From Adiantum capillus-veneris (Eukaryota; Streptophyta; Polypodiopsida; Polypodiales; Pteridaceae), in assembly GCA_014529385.2 (NCBI GenBank), contig CM043958.1:79155169-79219168 (forward strand): a stretch of 64,000 nucleotides of DNA. Reading direction: 5' to 3'. Shown here piece after piece: positions 52,753-63,430 of the stretch; within the stretch, counting starts at the first letter, position 1; the number at the start of each line of letters is the position of its first letter. The position numbers and the translations under genes were made by a program. Under the pieces are notes generated by a model. The model had not been told where the DNA came from, did not search any database, and saw only the letters and a list, made by a program, of their open reading frames with translations.

Positions 52753-53565
52753 ATGGAGAGCCAACGCCAAATGTCTGGATATCCTCTTTTCTTTGGAGAG
52801 CCTGGGGAGGATGCAGAATTATTTTTAGCAAATTTCAAGATGTCTTGCCATATCAAGAGGATAGTAACAGATCAAGAACGTGTAGAAATGTTTGAGGTGG
52901 TCCTTAGGAAAGATGCTAGTACTTGGTTTGACTCTTTGCCTGAGGAAGTTAAGGGGAATTACACAGAAGTTTTGAATCATTTTAAGAGATACTTCTTTGA
53001 TCCCCAAAACACTCAAAAACTATGGCAAGACATTGTTTCTCATAAGCAAAAAGACTTAGATGACTACTACTTGTACAAGCAAGAGTTTCTACGTCTTTGG
53101 GCTCTATGGATACGAAATGTTGCTAACCCTGGTGATGGTGCAGAATTTTTAAAGAAGGAGAGGTTCATAGCCGGATTCTTTCCTGACCTTAAGGTAAAAG
53201 TTGAGGCGGGTGCGCCTGCTACTTTTGATGCAGCGCAAACTAGGGCTGCTGAGAAGTATAGGAAACTCAAGTGCTTAAGGGGAGAGGTTCCAATAGAAGT
53301 TCTTAGACCCAAAAGTAAGTCACAAGCATCAACATCTAGGGAGCTTCCTGAGGTAGCGGCTGAAGTGATTGAGAAGTTAAATGAATCCTTAAGCAACCTG
53401 TCAATTCACCTTGCACAAGCTGTAGGTCCAAAGGGACAAGCAAAGAAGTCTGAAGAGCGAGATCCACGACCTAGGAGAGTCTTGCAATGTTGGAATTGCG
53501 GAGAGTCTGGACATGGGATGTATAATTGTCCTTGGCCCCGTGGGAGCCAGGGAGACCTAACTTGA
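52753..53565 (+). CDS. Gag of element A
   Basis: 270 residues from ATG: YPLFFGEPGEDAELFLANFK, KDASTWFDSLPEEVKGNYTE, YYLYKQEFLRLWALWIRNVA (retrotransposon Gag capsid pattern), and a zinc knuckle CWNCGESGHGMYNCP near the end. The frame stops soon after the knuckle. By comparison with C the protein should run on with a proline-rich tail; that tail is found in another frame (53526-53770) beyond a four-C run at 53536-53539. Confidence 0.85.
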   Translation: MESQRQMSGYPLFFGEPGEDAELFLANFKMSCHIKRIVTDQERVEMFEVVLRKDASTWFDSLPEEVKGNYTEVLNHFKRYFFDPQNTQKLWQDIVSHKQKDLDDYYLYKQEFLRLWALWIRNVANPGDGAEFLKKERFIAGFFPDLKVKVEAGAPATFDAAQTRAAEKYRKLKCLRGEVPIEVLRPKSKSQASTSRELPEVAAEVIEKLNESLSNLSIHLAQAVGPKGQAKKSEERDPRPRRVLQCWNCGESGHGMYNCPWPRGSQGDLT

Positions 53566-54142
53566 ATTACCCAGTGATGAATGCAGGTGAAGGAACTGGT
53601 CAACAACCAAGGCTTCTACAAAGACCAAATGGACCAAGACCACCTCCACAGGGTAGAAGGAGTTCCACCTTTGCCAGATCCAAATGTGCATGTGGTAGAG
53701 GTGACAAATCAAATGAGGTTGACATGGAAGCAAATGGAATTAAGCGTGGCCGAGGAAAGGTAAAGAGAAAGAGGGTGTCCCATCACACACTGACCATGGA
53801 CAAGGCAAGAAGGCAAAGGAGACCAAGGAAGCTAAGAGGACTCGACGTCGTATCAATCTCCAAGACTTCCCTCTTGGACATGGTATGGCTCCATACAACT
53901 GTTGGAAGACATGCGAGGTAAGGGTCCTGATATCTCATGGCCTCAGTTTCTTGCATTATGCCCACAAGTTAGGAGGGATTTAACAAAGGCAGTTAGCACT
54001 AGGAGAAAGGTAAAAGAGAGTTTTCCTGTTGTAAAAATTGCACATGCTGAAATGAACGAGGATATTACACCTGTGCTAGATTTTACATAAAAGGAAGATT
54101 GGTTAGGAAAGGTCTAGTGGATGGGGTGCACAAATTTGCATC
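53566..54142 (+). pseudogene. Gag tail and protease start of element A, frameshifted
   Basis: Pieces in different frames: GPRPPPQGRRSSTFA with SNEVDMEANGIKRGRG (as in C), RTRRRINLQDFPLGHGM, then DMRGKGPDISWPQFLALCPQ and MNEDITPVLDF. Frame changes coincide with short homopolymers, including T4 at 54081-54084 and G4 at 54123-54126. The latter lies inside the protease active-site codons (C has DGGAQ at this place). Confidence 0.7.
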
Positions 54143-57058
54143 ATGACAGAAGGGCTCATGCAAAGACTAGGCATGCACATCCATGAGACACCTGAAATCA
54201 AAGTGAAAATGGCAAACAATAGCAAGGCTAGGTGCGTAGGCATTTGTAAAAATGTTTGTGTGGAGGCCTTTGGCATTAAGAAGGCAGTGGATTTCTATGT
54301 CATGTCTACCAAGGGAAATGGTTACCCATTTATCCTAGGAAGACCATGGTTAATGAAAATGCGAGCTTTGCAGGATTGGGAGAGTGGAAAGTTAATTTGC
54401 AGGAATGACAATCACAAGAAGGTTGTCTTTGACATGAAGGAGCAACGCCAAGAGGAGTTCCATGAAGAATCATCTCGAAGTGAGACAGAAGAAGATTGGA
54501 CTGAAAACACTTCAGAAGAAGAAAGTAGCGGCAGTATTACTGAAGAGGAGTCCTCCATTGAAGTCATGGGGGTAAGGTTTAAGCCAAACAACCAGGATAC
54601 CTCTTCTCGAGGTTTGGAAGAGGTAGGTTCCCAAGAGAACCAAAAAGTGGAAGATGAAAGAATGCTAGAAGGTATGCTATCTACAACACTTACAAAGGAT
54701 GAAAGAGAGGAGTTCAAATGTGTGCTAAGGAAATTTCCTAGGCTTTTTGCTAAAGACTACACCGATGTGCGAGGAGTAGATGTTGTTCAACACAAGATTG
54801 AGTTGAAGCCAGAGGCCACACCTAAGGCTCAAAAGCTACGAAGGCTAGGAGTCATTAAGGAGCAGGCTCTACTCAAGGAGGTAAGAAAGCTTCTAGCAGC
54901 AGGTTTCATTTATCCAGTGGAGAATTCAGAATGGGTCTCTCCCGTTGTTGTCACTCCTAAGAAAAACGGCAAGTGGAGGGTGTGTGTGGATTATCGTCCA
55001 CGTAATGAGGCAACAAAAAGAGATCACTTTCCCCTTCCATTTCAGGATGAGATACTAAATGAAGTAGCTGGTCATGAGAAGTACACTGTGTGTGATGGCT
55101 ACTCGGGTTACTTTCAAATAGGTATCGCATTGGAGGATCAATTGAAAACAACCTTTATCACTCCTTGGGGTTGTTATGCTTTTAGAGTCATGCCATTTGG
55201 CCTGACAAATGCTCCTGCAACTTTCCAATGCTTCATGAACATGGTGTTTCAAGAATTCTTTGGAAAGTCCATTAGGGTTTTTATTGATGATTTTTGCATT
55301 TATAGCTCAAAATCATTGCATCTACAAAGGGTAGAAGAAGGTTTAAAGAAGCTCTATGACATGGGAGGTCAACTCAACCCCGACAAGTGTCACATAGCTG
55401 AGGATGAAGTGATCTTGCTTGGTCACAAGGTTTCCTATAAAGGCATTGAGGTGGATCCTTCAAAGGCAAAGGCTCTTATTGAGCTCCCCTCACCCAAGAA
55501 TCTCAAAGAGGTCATATCATTCATTCAAAAAGTGAAGTATATGTCACGCTTTATTCACTTAGCTTCGGAGTTGCTTCATCCTTTGCAAAAGTTGACACAA
55601 AAAGTAGAATTTGCATGGTCTGATGAGCTTGAAGAGTATTTTTGTAACATTAAAGTCATTTTGTCAGAGCTACCAACACTCATGCCTCCTTGTTGGGAGT
55701 ACACATTCTTTGTTAGCTCTAGTGTTGGAAGGGAAACAATTGGTGCTGTGTTGCTACAACAAGATCCCCACAGTACAAGGATGCGACCCATCTACTTTGC
55801 TAGTAGGGTCATGAATGCTTTGGAGAGAGACTACACAGAAGCAGAACTCATGATGCTTTCTCTCATGTTTGCGGTGAGAAAGTTTAGATCCTACCTGCTA
55901 CCAAAACCTTTTGTAATTCTAACTGCAGAGAATTTGTTCCCTTGGGTGTCATCTCAAATGAATCTTAGTACTAGGATCTCAAAGTGGATTATGGAGTTGC
56001 AAGAGTTTCAATACTCTTTCAAGGTAGAAGATAGTGTGCGTGCACAATTGGCAGGGATTCTCACTTATAGGGTACATGAGAAGGAAATTAAGGTGCCTCA
56101 AGTAAAGACCCTACCATTGCCACCACCAAAAAGTATTCCCAATGCTTTTACCTTGTTCTTTGATGGAGCTTTTTGACGAGCCACAGGGAAAGCAGGGGGA
56201 GGGCTAGTGTTGCTCAACCCAAGTGGAGAGGTGGTCATGAAAGAGAAGGTCAATCTACCAGGTTCAACTAGCAACAATGAAGCAGAATACGACACACTAC
56301 TTCATGGTTTGAAGCTGTGCATTGGCCAAGGGATACAACGCCTCATGGTAAAGGGAGATGCACTTCTCATTGTTAAACAGATTTTAGGCATTTGGGCATG
56401 CAAGAATGAAAGCTTACGAACAAAAGTTCATGCCATTCGTAGATTGTTTAATCAGTTTGAAGAAGTGCAACTATATCATATTCCGAGGAAACAAAATGAA
56501 GATGCCGATTTACTTGCACAACAAGAAGTTACATGTGTTGAGAGAGAAGTGCAGGTCATCATGGTGGCAGCAACTGTCAAGCAACCGAGATACCAGGGAT
56601 TGGAGTCATTGGCTCCCATCATTGGCTACATTTTGGAGGGTGAGTTTCCACAAGACTTCACGAAGGCTCAGAAGAGGAGACTCATGAAGAAGGCAAGTTT
56701 CTATCTCTTCCTAGAAGGCTCCCTCTATCAAAGAGGGAAGGATCAAGTTTGCAGAAGAGTACCAACTATCGAGGAAATTCCAGCCATTCTAAAAGGTTTG
56801 CATGAAGAGGCATGTGGTGGTCATTTTGCCCAAGAATCAATTGTGAAGAAGATTTTGCTTGCGGGGTATGTTTGGCCAAGCTTGCATGTGGATGCTCAAC
56901 ATTGGTGTAAAAGCTGTCACAATTGTCAGATAAATGGAAATAGAAGGTTTGTGCATGGCCCGAGGCAAATAGTGCTTGCAAATGGACCCTTTGAAAAGTG
57001 GGGCATTGATGCTATGGGTCCTCTGCCTAGGACAAAAATGGTAAACTCTACATTCTAG
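54143..57058 (+). pseudogene. Pol of element A: protease end, RT, two RNase H domains, integrase finger
   Basis: Protease flap end GYPFILGRPWLMKM, then an acidic linker. RT: VVTPKKNGKWRVCVDYRPRN, VCDGYSGYFQIGIA, MPFGLTNAPATFQ and FIDDFCIYSS. The gypsy RNase H (YFASRVMNALERDYTEAELM) has SSSVG where DAS is usual and lacks the final Asp (TAENLF), so it looks catalytically dead. The archaeal RNase H starts FFDGAF, is interrupted by TGA at 56174-56176, then SNNEAEYDTLLHGLKL, VKGDALLIVKQI and NEDADLLAQ keep the acidic residues. Integrase finger: LHEEACGGHF...WCKSCHNC. The frame ends at 57058 through a one-base change in an A-run (57034-57038). The last Pol piece follows. Confidence 0.9.
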
Positions 57059-58023
57059 TGGCTGTAGACTATATGACTAGGTGGGTGGAAGCTCAAAGTG
57101 TGGCAAGAGTGAATGAGAGGACAGTTAGCAAGTTTGTGTACAATCACATTTGTTGCAGATTTGGCACACCTTTGGAGATTGTTTCTGATAATGGTCTAGG
57201 GTTTAGGAAGGGCTTGCTCATAGAAGTTTGTGAAGAGCTTCACATTCTACATCGTCATAGCACACGATACTACCCACAGTCAAATGGTTTGGTAGAGAAG
57301 GCTAATGGTGTCATTGCAGGAATCATTAGAAAGATGGTGAAAAACAAGACAAAGTTGTGGGATGACTTCTTGGATGGTGCCTTGTGGGCGTATCGAACCA
57401 CATATAGGGAAGCCACAGAGTTCACACCATTTCACTTGGTCTATGGTCAAGAGGCTTTGCAACCTATCGAGCTCAACATTCCAACAATGCGACTTCATGG
57501 CAAAGGAGCACAAGATGATCAAGAAGCATGGATAGATCGACTTCTTACGTTAGTGGAGCTTGAGTGGAAAAGAGAAGCAGCATATGAGTGCTACAAGAGG
57601 AAAGACACACAAGCGAAAGAAACGCACGACAAGAAAATGAAGGACAAAGGCATCAAGGAAGGAGAGCTTGTGCTAAGGTATGACAATCGACTTGACAATC
57701 ATTTTGATGCCAAGTTTGAAACAAGATGGCAAGGGCCATACATAGTCAAGAAGGCTTTTAATTCAAGTTACTATCAGCTTATGGACTTGAATGGTAAAGA
57801 GCACTCCAGGAAAGTAAACAGCTATCGCTTGAAGCCCTATTTGAGTCGCCTTCTACCAAAGGATCTACCAAAGATCTGTCAAAAGGCCACTATCTCATGT
57901 AAGTATTGTTACATGAAGCATGAGTGTAACTCCAGCCAAAATTCCAAGGGGCCAAACAATGAAAATCTCGTCAAGGACTCTGAAGCACTCTCTTTGAAAA
58001 AGATGCTCTATGATGGTACATGA
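57058..58023 (+). pseudogene. Integrase core and C-terminus of element A
   Basis: It opens at a GTG without a true start, as the frameshifted continuation of Pol. Core motifs are VDYMTRWVEAQ, IVSDNGLGF and NGLVEKANGV, then WAYRTTYREATEFTPFHLVY. C-terminal part KGIKEGELVLRYDNRLD and RWQGPYIVKKAF (GPY/F-type motif). No chromodomain. Ends 28 bp before the LTR, with the polypurine tract between. Confidence 0.88.
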
Positions 58024-58036
58024 ATATACCATCATC

Positions 58037-58051
58037 CAGGGGGAGGGGTAA
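58037..58051 (+). other. Polypurine tract of element A
   Basis: AGGGGGAGGGGTAA directly before the TGATAGCC start of the 3' LTR. Confidence 0.85.
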
Positions 58052-60408
58052 TGATAGCCGTTTTTCGGCTCTCTGTGATTGCCATAGTGAGTTATCTCAC
58101 CCTATCAAATCATTCTAACACTCTGGTTACCCTCACCCTTTCACTGTATATAGGTGCGTGTGAGTTAGGGGACTTTTCCCATATCTCCTTACTGAAATAA
58201 AAAACCCTCAATTAGCTAGTCATTGGGCTAGTTGAGCCAAAAAAATAAAATAAAAAAAATATAAGTATATTATGGCCCATGCGTATGTAAATATTTCTTT
58301 GTATATAGGGCCTAAATAAAAGATTTTTTTCATAATTATTTTGGTATTTATTTAAATATTTCTACCTAGGTGTGTGTTATTTATGCTCTGTACATTGCCT
58401 CACCATTACCACAATTTTTCTTACCATTTTTCATACTCTTTATTCCATATAGAAATATTTTCATGTAAGCTTCTCTTATATTTGGTGTAACTCCACCCCA
58501 ACAAAAATCCAAAAAAACTAGTTTTATTTATGTGTATATTTTTTCTCTATTATGATTTTTCCCTTCTTACATCTATTTTGTTTTTTTAGAACACCAAAAA
58601 TATTTATCTTTTTATGGTAACCTCATAATGAGAGAGATTTCTTTTGACCCCTTTATATTTTTTCCACTTATATTATTTATATTTGAAATGTACATATTTT
58701 TTAGACCCCTCAATATTTGATTTTCTTAGTTGTACTATTCACTTATATCACAATCTCAACAATATCTTCAATTATAGACCTACCAAATAAGTTCAAGGGT
58801 AGGTGGCATGCATACATGCACTATGGAGGGCTCACTCTTGGAGGTATTCAAAAGAATCATCCAAAGAAGGACCCCACAAGGACCTTGTGCAGTGGAAAAA
58901 ACGATCGGTTTTGCTGAATTTTCAAAGTTCACTTGCTCTCCGAATTTGAAAAGGTGATACAAACAAAAGTTGTAGCTCGTGGGCTGAACTTTTGTCTCAA
59001 CTTTTTTCATATTTTTTTGAGCTACGAGCTGTGAGCTATGATTTTATTAGTGGACCCCAGTTTTCCCATGCTATGCAGCCACACTCTCTCTTCCACTTTA
59101 TCATTTTCCTCTTTCACACACACTTCTCCACTCATCATCCCCACCTCTCTCACCACTCCTCTCTGCACCCTACTCACCTTCTCCTCAACCTTGAAGAATA
59201 AGAGAAACCATGGTGAACTCATACCTCCCACACACAATTTCATTCCAAAATTGACCACCTAGTCTCATTTTTCCTCCTCCAAATTACCCATATCTATAAA
59301 AAAACCACAAAATTCAACCTCTTCTCTTAAAAGACAGCATCATGGTGGTTGATTACTCAGATTCAATTACCTTGTCTCTCAAGGAAGGTCAAGAGTGGAG
59401 AAAAAATGTACCGTTAAAGCTAGTGGACCGTCAAAATTGGCCCTACTCAAGACACTTGGAGCATCAACCTTGTAAGAAATCCACCTTTTCTTACCTCTTA
59501 AGAGTTTTTCTTCCTTATTTGTATCCTACATGGATACTCCCATTGTAAATATCCAATTCCATTTGTAAATTAATACTAACTCTACTAACACTAACCCACT
59601 ATGAAAAGTCCTATCACCTCCATTTCTCTCTTCTCTCTTTCCCCACCAACTTTTTGATAATTCCAAGCAAAAGAAATTAGATAAATTGCTGAAAATCTAA
59701 CCCAACCATGGTTAGAGGAGTAACCCTAGCAAAATTGCTATAAAAGGAGGGTGTAGCTAGCACAAAAAGGGGGAGCCATAAGCAAGAGCACTATGCTATA
59801 GCTTGAGAAGCCAAGCTCAACCTCTCTAGAAGGAGCTCTTGAGTGGAAGCTCATTGTCTTATGCATGTGCATGTGTTGTAATAGGGGATTAGCAAGGGAA
59901 ATCTATGCCATTTGTAAGAGAGAGAGTGTTCATTCAATTGAGAGTAGGAAATCTATCATTTCTCCTACTAGTGTAAGCCCAACATTTGCTGAATCAAGGA
60001 GGGTGGATTTGGACTAAGCTTGGATACTTTGTCTCCCTTCCAACGTGAAGTAATGGACAACAATGATGCGTAAGTGTCTTGGTGTTTTTTGTTAAGTTCT
60101 TGATAACTTGTCTCTGGTGTTGTCATCAATCTAGCCATAAATCCCACATACTGTAAGAGGGCGACAGGGTGGAGAGGACTCCCCTGGCCTTAAGACAGTG
60201 ATTGGGGTGGTTTTTTCTTGTGATGCGTTGTGGTGAAATTTATGCAAGCTATGTTGAACAAATACTAATCTCACTTTGATTTGTCATGACAGATTTGTAA
60301 GAAGGTATTAATGCAACAAGCACCCTCTCCCCCTTTTTCTCTCTTTCTTACATATATATATTTATGTTTGCTTGATCATTAACGATACACTTCAAAGCAG
60401 CCCGAGCA

Positions 60409-60462
<54 letters not shown>

Positions 60463-60721
60463 TTTTAGTGTGTGAGAGTATTCCATTGGTGTTAGGGTTA
60501 GTGTAAATTCCTTGCTTGTTTGTGGGTTGCTCTAACGATTCTCCTCTTTTGCGTCCTAGTTCGCTCTTAAACTAGGTGGTGCCCCTTGTGTAGTTGGGAT
60601 TTGGCTGGTGGTTTGTTGTTTTGGTTTGTGTTGTGTTGTGCCCCAGCCCCATTGAGCAGGACGGGAGCCTTGAAGGGTGTCTAGAGGTTGCTCTTCTTGT
60701 TGCCCACCCCGGACCGCCTCA
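58052..60721 (+). repeat. 3' LTR of element A
   Basis: 2670 bp with few differences from the 5' LTR: a shorter CT tract (60412-60459) and an extra TTTGTGTTGTGTTGTG-type insertion near the end. Confidence 0.92.
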
Positions 60722-60725
60722 ATAT

Positions 60726-62110
60726 TCACCAGTATCTTTTGTTTGTTTTCTTTCGGAGTAATCTTCGTACATATTTTGCTCATTGAAAATTACATCCCTA
60801 CTTCTAAAGACTTTACCATCTTCAGGATTCTATAGGTGATACTCAAAGTCCACTTCTCCACAGCGAATGAAGAAACGCTTTTTGGACTTTGCATCTAGCT
60901 TTGACCTAGGCTTCTATCTATGTGCATAAAAGTATCACATCCAAACACTTTGAGAAATGCATAATTTACCGGTTTACCTATGCATGTCTCTTCTAGAACT
61001 CCCCCATCCAAATCCATTGAGGGTGACTACTTGATTAAGTACACAAACGTATTTACTGCTTCCACCCAAAGCTCAAGCAGTAGGCTTACATGTATCCACA
61101 TTCTTTGTGCTTGCTCCATAATTGTTCTCTTCATTCTTTCCAAAATTCCATTTTGTTGAGGTGTCTTTGGAGTTTTCCTTTGCCTCTGAATGCCATTGCT
61201 AGCACAAAAGCTTTGAAAAGCTTGACTGCAATATTTGCCTCCATGGTTGGATGTGAGTCATTTGAGCTTGGTACCTGCTTCATTCTCCACAAAGTTTTTT
61301 CACCTTTGAAATATGGAAAACACATTTTTATTACATAAACTTATGTTTTCCTAGTTGCATCATCTAGGAATGTTACATAGTACAAAGAGGTGCCAAGGGA
61401 TATTGTACTTGCAAGACCCCAAACATCAGAATGAGCCGATTCAAGATTTTCATTTTTTCTTTTGTTTCTTGCTTTTTAAAATAATTCCCTCTTTTGTTTA
61501 TCGTAAACACAATCTTCAGAGAACTCTAAGTCTACTTCTTTCAAACCTGGTAGAAGCTTCTTTGATTGAAGTATTTGCAGTCCTTTGGCACTCATATGCC
61601 CAAGCTAATAGTGCCACACTACACTGTTGACTTTTGTAGTTCTTGCACAAGTTGAAGATTGCATGCTAATAGTACATAAGTAAAGTGTACCAACCTTTTG
61701 TCCTTTGGAAAAAACCAAAGCTCCCTTTGAGATCTTCCACTATTTGTTTCCAAATGCAATGCTATGACCTTCGTCGTCCAATTTTCTTGTAGGGATCAAA
61801 TTTTTGTGAAGATAAGGAACATGCCTAACATCTTTAAGCTTCCATTCATTTTCATTAGTAGTTTTAACACAAACTATACGTTTGCTGAAAATTTCACGAG
61901 CTTCATCATCTCCCAAGTATACATACCTAGAACTAGCTTTGGTGTAATCTTGAAAATGCTACTTATGTGGTGTCGCATGGAATGAAGCCCTGGAGTCTAG
62001 TATCCAGGAATTAGACACATTGTCTAATGAGAGAACTAGAGCATCTTGCTCTACTTTACCTGCCACATTGGCCTCCAATGTTGGCTTGTTGGCTTGTTGT
62101 CTTGAGACTC
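60726..62110 (-). pseudogene. Copia integrase and pre-integrase of M
   Basis: Minus strand from 62110 downward. The pre-integrase finger shows WHYWLGHMSAKGLQILQ (about 61620) and LEFSEDCVYDKQKRE. The core continues with YVTFLDDATRK (about 61370), KLFKAFVLA and NKMEFWKE at 61131-61200 (NG-LE region). The C-terminal part has KKRFFIRCGEVDFEY and NPEDGKVFRSRDVIFNEQ. Several stops and frame changes. It reaches the A insertion at 60726 and resumes at 48430. Confidence 0.75.
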
Positions 62111-62432
62111 CGACTCCTTCTTCTTGGATCAACAATCCTTCTTGATATGGCCCTTCTTGTCACATCTCCAACAATCAAGAACTGACTTGTATGTGACTTG
62201 ATTCACCTTGAGAGATCACAACCCTTTTGATTTTTGAACCTCTCCTTCGATCTTCCCCTCATTTTCAATGACATTGCAACACTTGATGATTCCCTTGTGC
62301 TTCTCCTTTGCATTTCCTCTCTTAGGAGAATACCCACAACATTATCAAACTTAAGAGTCTTTGTGTCAGAGACGGAGTTACTTACAACCATCCAATGCTG
62401 TCCCAACTATCCAATAGAGAAAATACTATAAG
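62111..62432 (-). pseudogene. Copia gag C-terminal half of M
   Basis: Minus strand: WMVVSNSVSDTKTLKFDNVV and REEMQRRSTRESSS, then a basic arginine-rich stretch (RGRSKERFKNQ), then zinc-knuckle-like CWRCDKKGHIKKDC near 62160. Joins 62688 after removal of the MITE. Confidence 0.7.
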
Positions 62433-62679
62433 CTCGGGGGGTTCACTATGTGTAAAACTACCATATCACGTGCGTTCAAGACATGTTTGTAAAACCCCTT
62501 ATCTATGAATTTTGTTAGGAATATAATGTACCCTTTTCTTTTAAAATTTGTAAGTTTGTTTCAAATTTGAAAAAATAATGCTCTTCTATATATATATTTC
62601 TATAAGTTTCAAGAACTTTAAATACTTTTTTGTTGAACTCACGTGATAGGTTACGTTTTTGTCAGGTGACCTCCCCAGG
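62433..62679. mobile_element. 247 bp MITE (hAT-like by target size)
   Basis: Long imperfect inverted repeats of about 44 bp (left CTCGGGGGGTTCAC...ATATCACGTGCGTTCAA; right its inverse with changes). The flanks are a perfect 8 bp duplication, ACTATAAG (62425-62432 and 62680-62687). An 8 bp target points to hAT. Removing it with one ACTATAAG rejoins the copia gag frame (RALLIVFSLLDSWD). No coding capacity. Confidence 0.87.
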
Positions 62680-62995
62680 ACTATAAGAAGGGCTCGTACT
62701 TTGTTGTCAAAATTGACCTTAAGCGATTGAAGTTGAATTATGCTGGTGTTAAAGTCATTAGATGTTCTGCAAACTAAAAAAATCTCTATCATTTTTATAT
62801 GGAACAAGCATTCGGATAAGTACCTTATTGGATGCCAATGGTTTCTCATAGAGGCCGTCAAGTGACTTCATCAAGTCCTCCGTGGTCTTTATCTCCGAAT
62901 CATTCAAGGCCATCGTTGACGCCAACCTTAGCTAGATTTTTCCTAATGCCTTTCAATCAAGGATGATCCATGCTTCATCTGCCATTGTTGTGGGC
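62680..62995 (-). pseudogene. Copia gag N-terminal half of M
   Basis: Minus strand from ATG near 62982: MADEAWIILD, KALGKI, LASTMALNDSEIKTTEDLMK, LYEKPLASNKV, then NTSIIQLQSLKVNFDNKVRA. Two early stops. Typical copia Gag start. Confidence 0.75.
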
Positions 62996-63010
62996 TTCTT
63001 TGTACGACCA

Positions 63011-63430
63011 CTGTTGGAGTGTGCGGTTCTCCAGGGTTGATCGAGAAAGCATCAAGCCTCTAGCTATAGACATGAGCTTAGCACATGTTCAAACAAGGAT
63101 AAATGAGTGCAGATAGACTTAAGTAAGGTTTAATACATGTAATATTGGTGATTAGAGATATTTTAAGAGAAAAGATTGCAAATAAGAATTCTATGAATTG
63201 ATAAGGTGGTAAGAACCATAGAATCAAGACTCAAGAGATGTTGTCAATTGAAGGTGATATCGCTTTTTATTTTTTATTACTCTTTTACAATTCTGTTGAT
63301 AAGAGTGTGTGTATAAGACACCAAGAAAGTTCAAGAGAATATAGCTATAACGTGTTAATGCATTCATTGAAAAATCTTCTAAATGGATTTGAAATATTCA
63401 TTTTTAAGATATGCACATTCATAATCATTT
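63011..63430. other. Unassigned stretch at the right flank of M
   Basis: Begins TGTTGGAGTGTGCGG exactly where a copia leader would be expected, which may be the end of another LTR insertion. No supported frame. Confidence 0.3.

Larger units (their letters stand above)
48431..60721 (+). mobile_element. Tat-like Ty3/gypsy element A, full-length, plus strand
   Basis: 12.3 kb: LTRs of about 2.67 kb, primer-binding site, accessory frames Xa, Xb, Y1 and Y2, gag, then pol with PR, RT, degenerate RNase H, archaeal RNase H and integrase, polypurine tract. It splits the copia M protein. Flanks ATAC (48427-48430) and ATAT (60722-60725) suggest a 4 bp duplication with one change. The pol has one in-frame stop and several single-base frameshifts; otherwise it is the most complete element in the window. 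Confidence 0.92.
43825..63010 (-). mobile_element. Ty1/copia element M, minus strand, split three times; 5' LTR not found
   Basis: 3' LTR at 43825-44648, RNase H at 44743-45308, RT at 47331-48430, integrase to gag at 60726-62990. The pieces are collinear once the solo LTR, element A and the MITE are removed. No 5' LTR or initiator-Met primer site is seen before the right edge; sequence from about 63011 (TGTTGGAGTG) looks unrelated and may be another insertion. The left flank is TTATT (43820-43824). Confidence 0.85.

Noticed and set aside
54412-54717. 101-residue minus-strand frame, serine-rich
   Set aside because: Antisense to the acidic linker of A Pol.
48431-60721. An endogenous pararetrovirus or retrovirus
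   Set aside because: There is no envelope, movement or coat protein region; LTRs, primer site and the PR-RT-RH-IN order fit a Ty3/gypsy retrotransposon.
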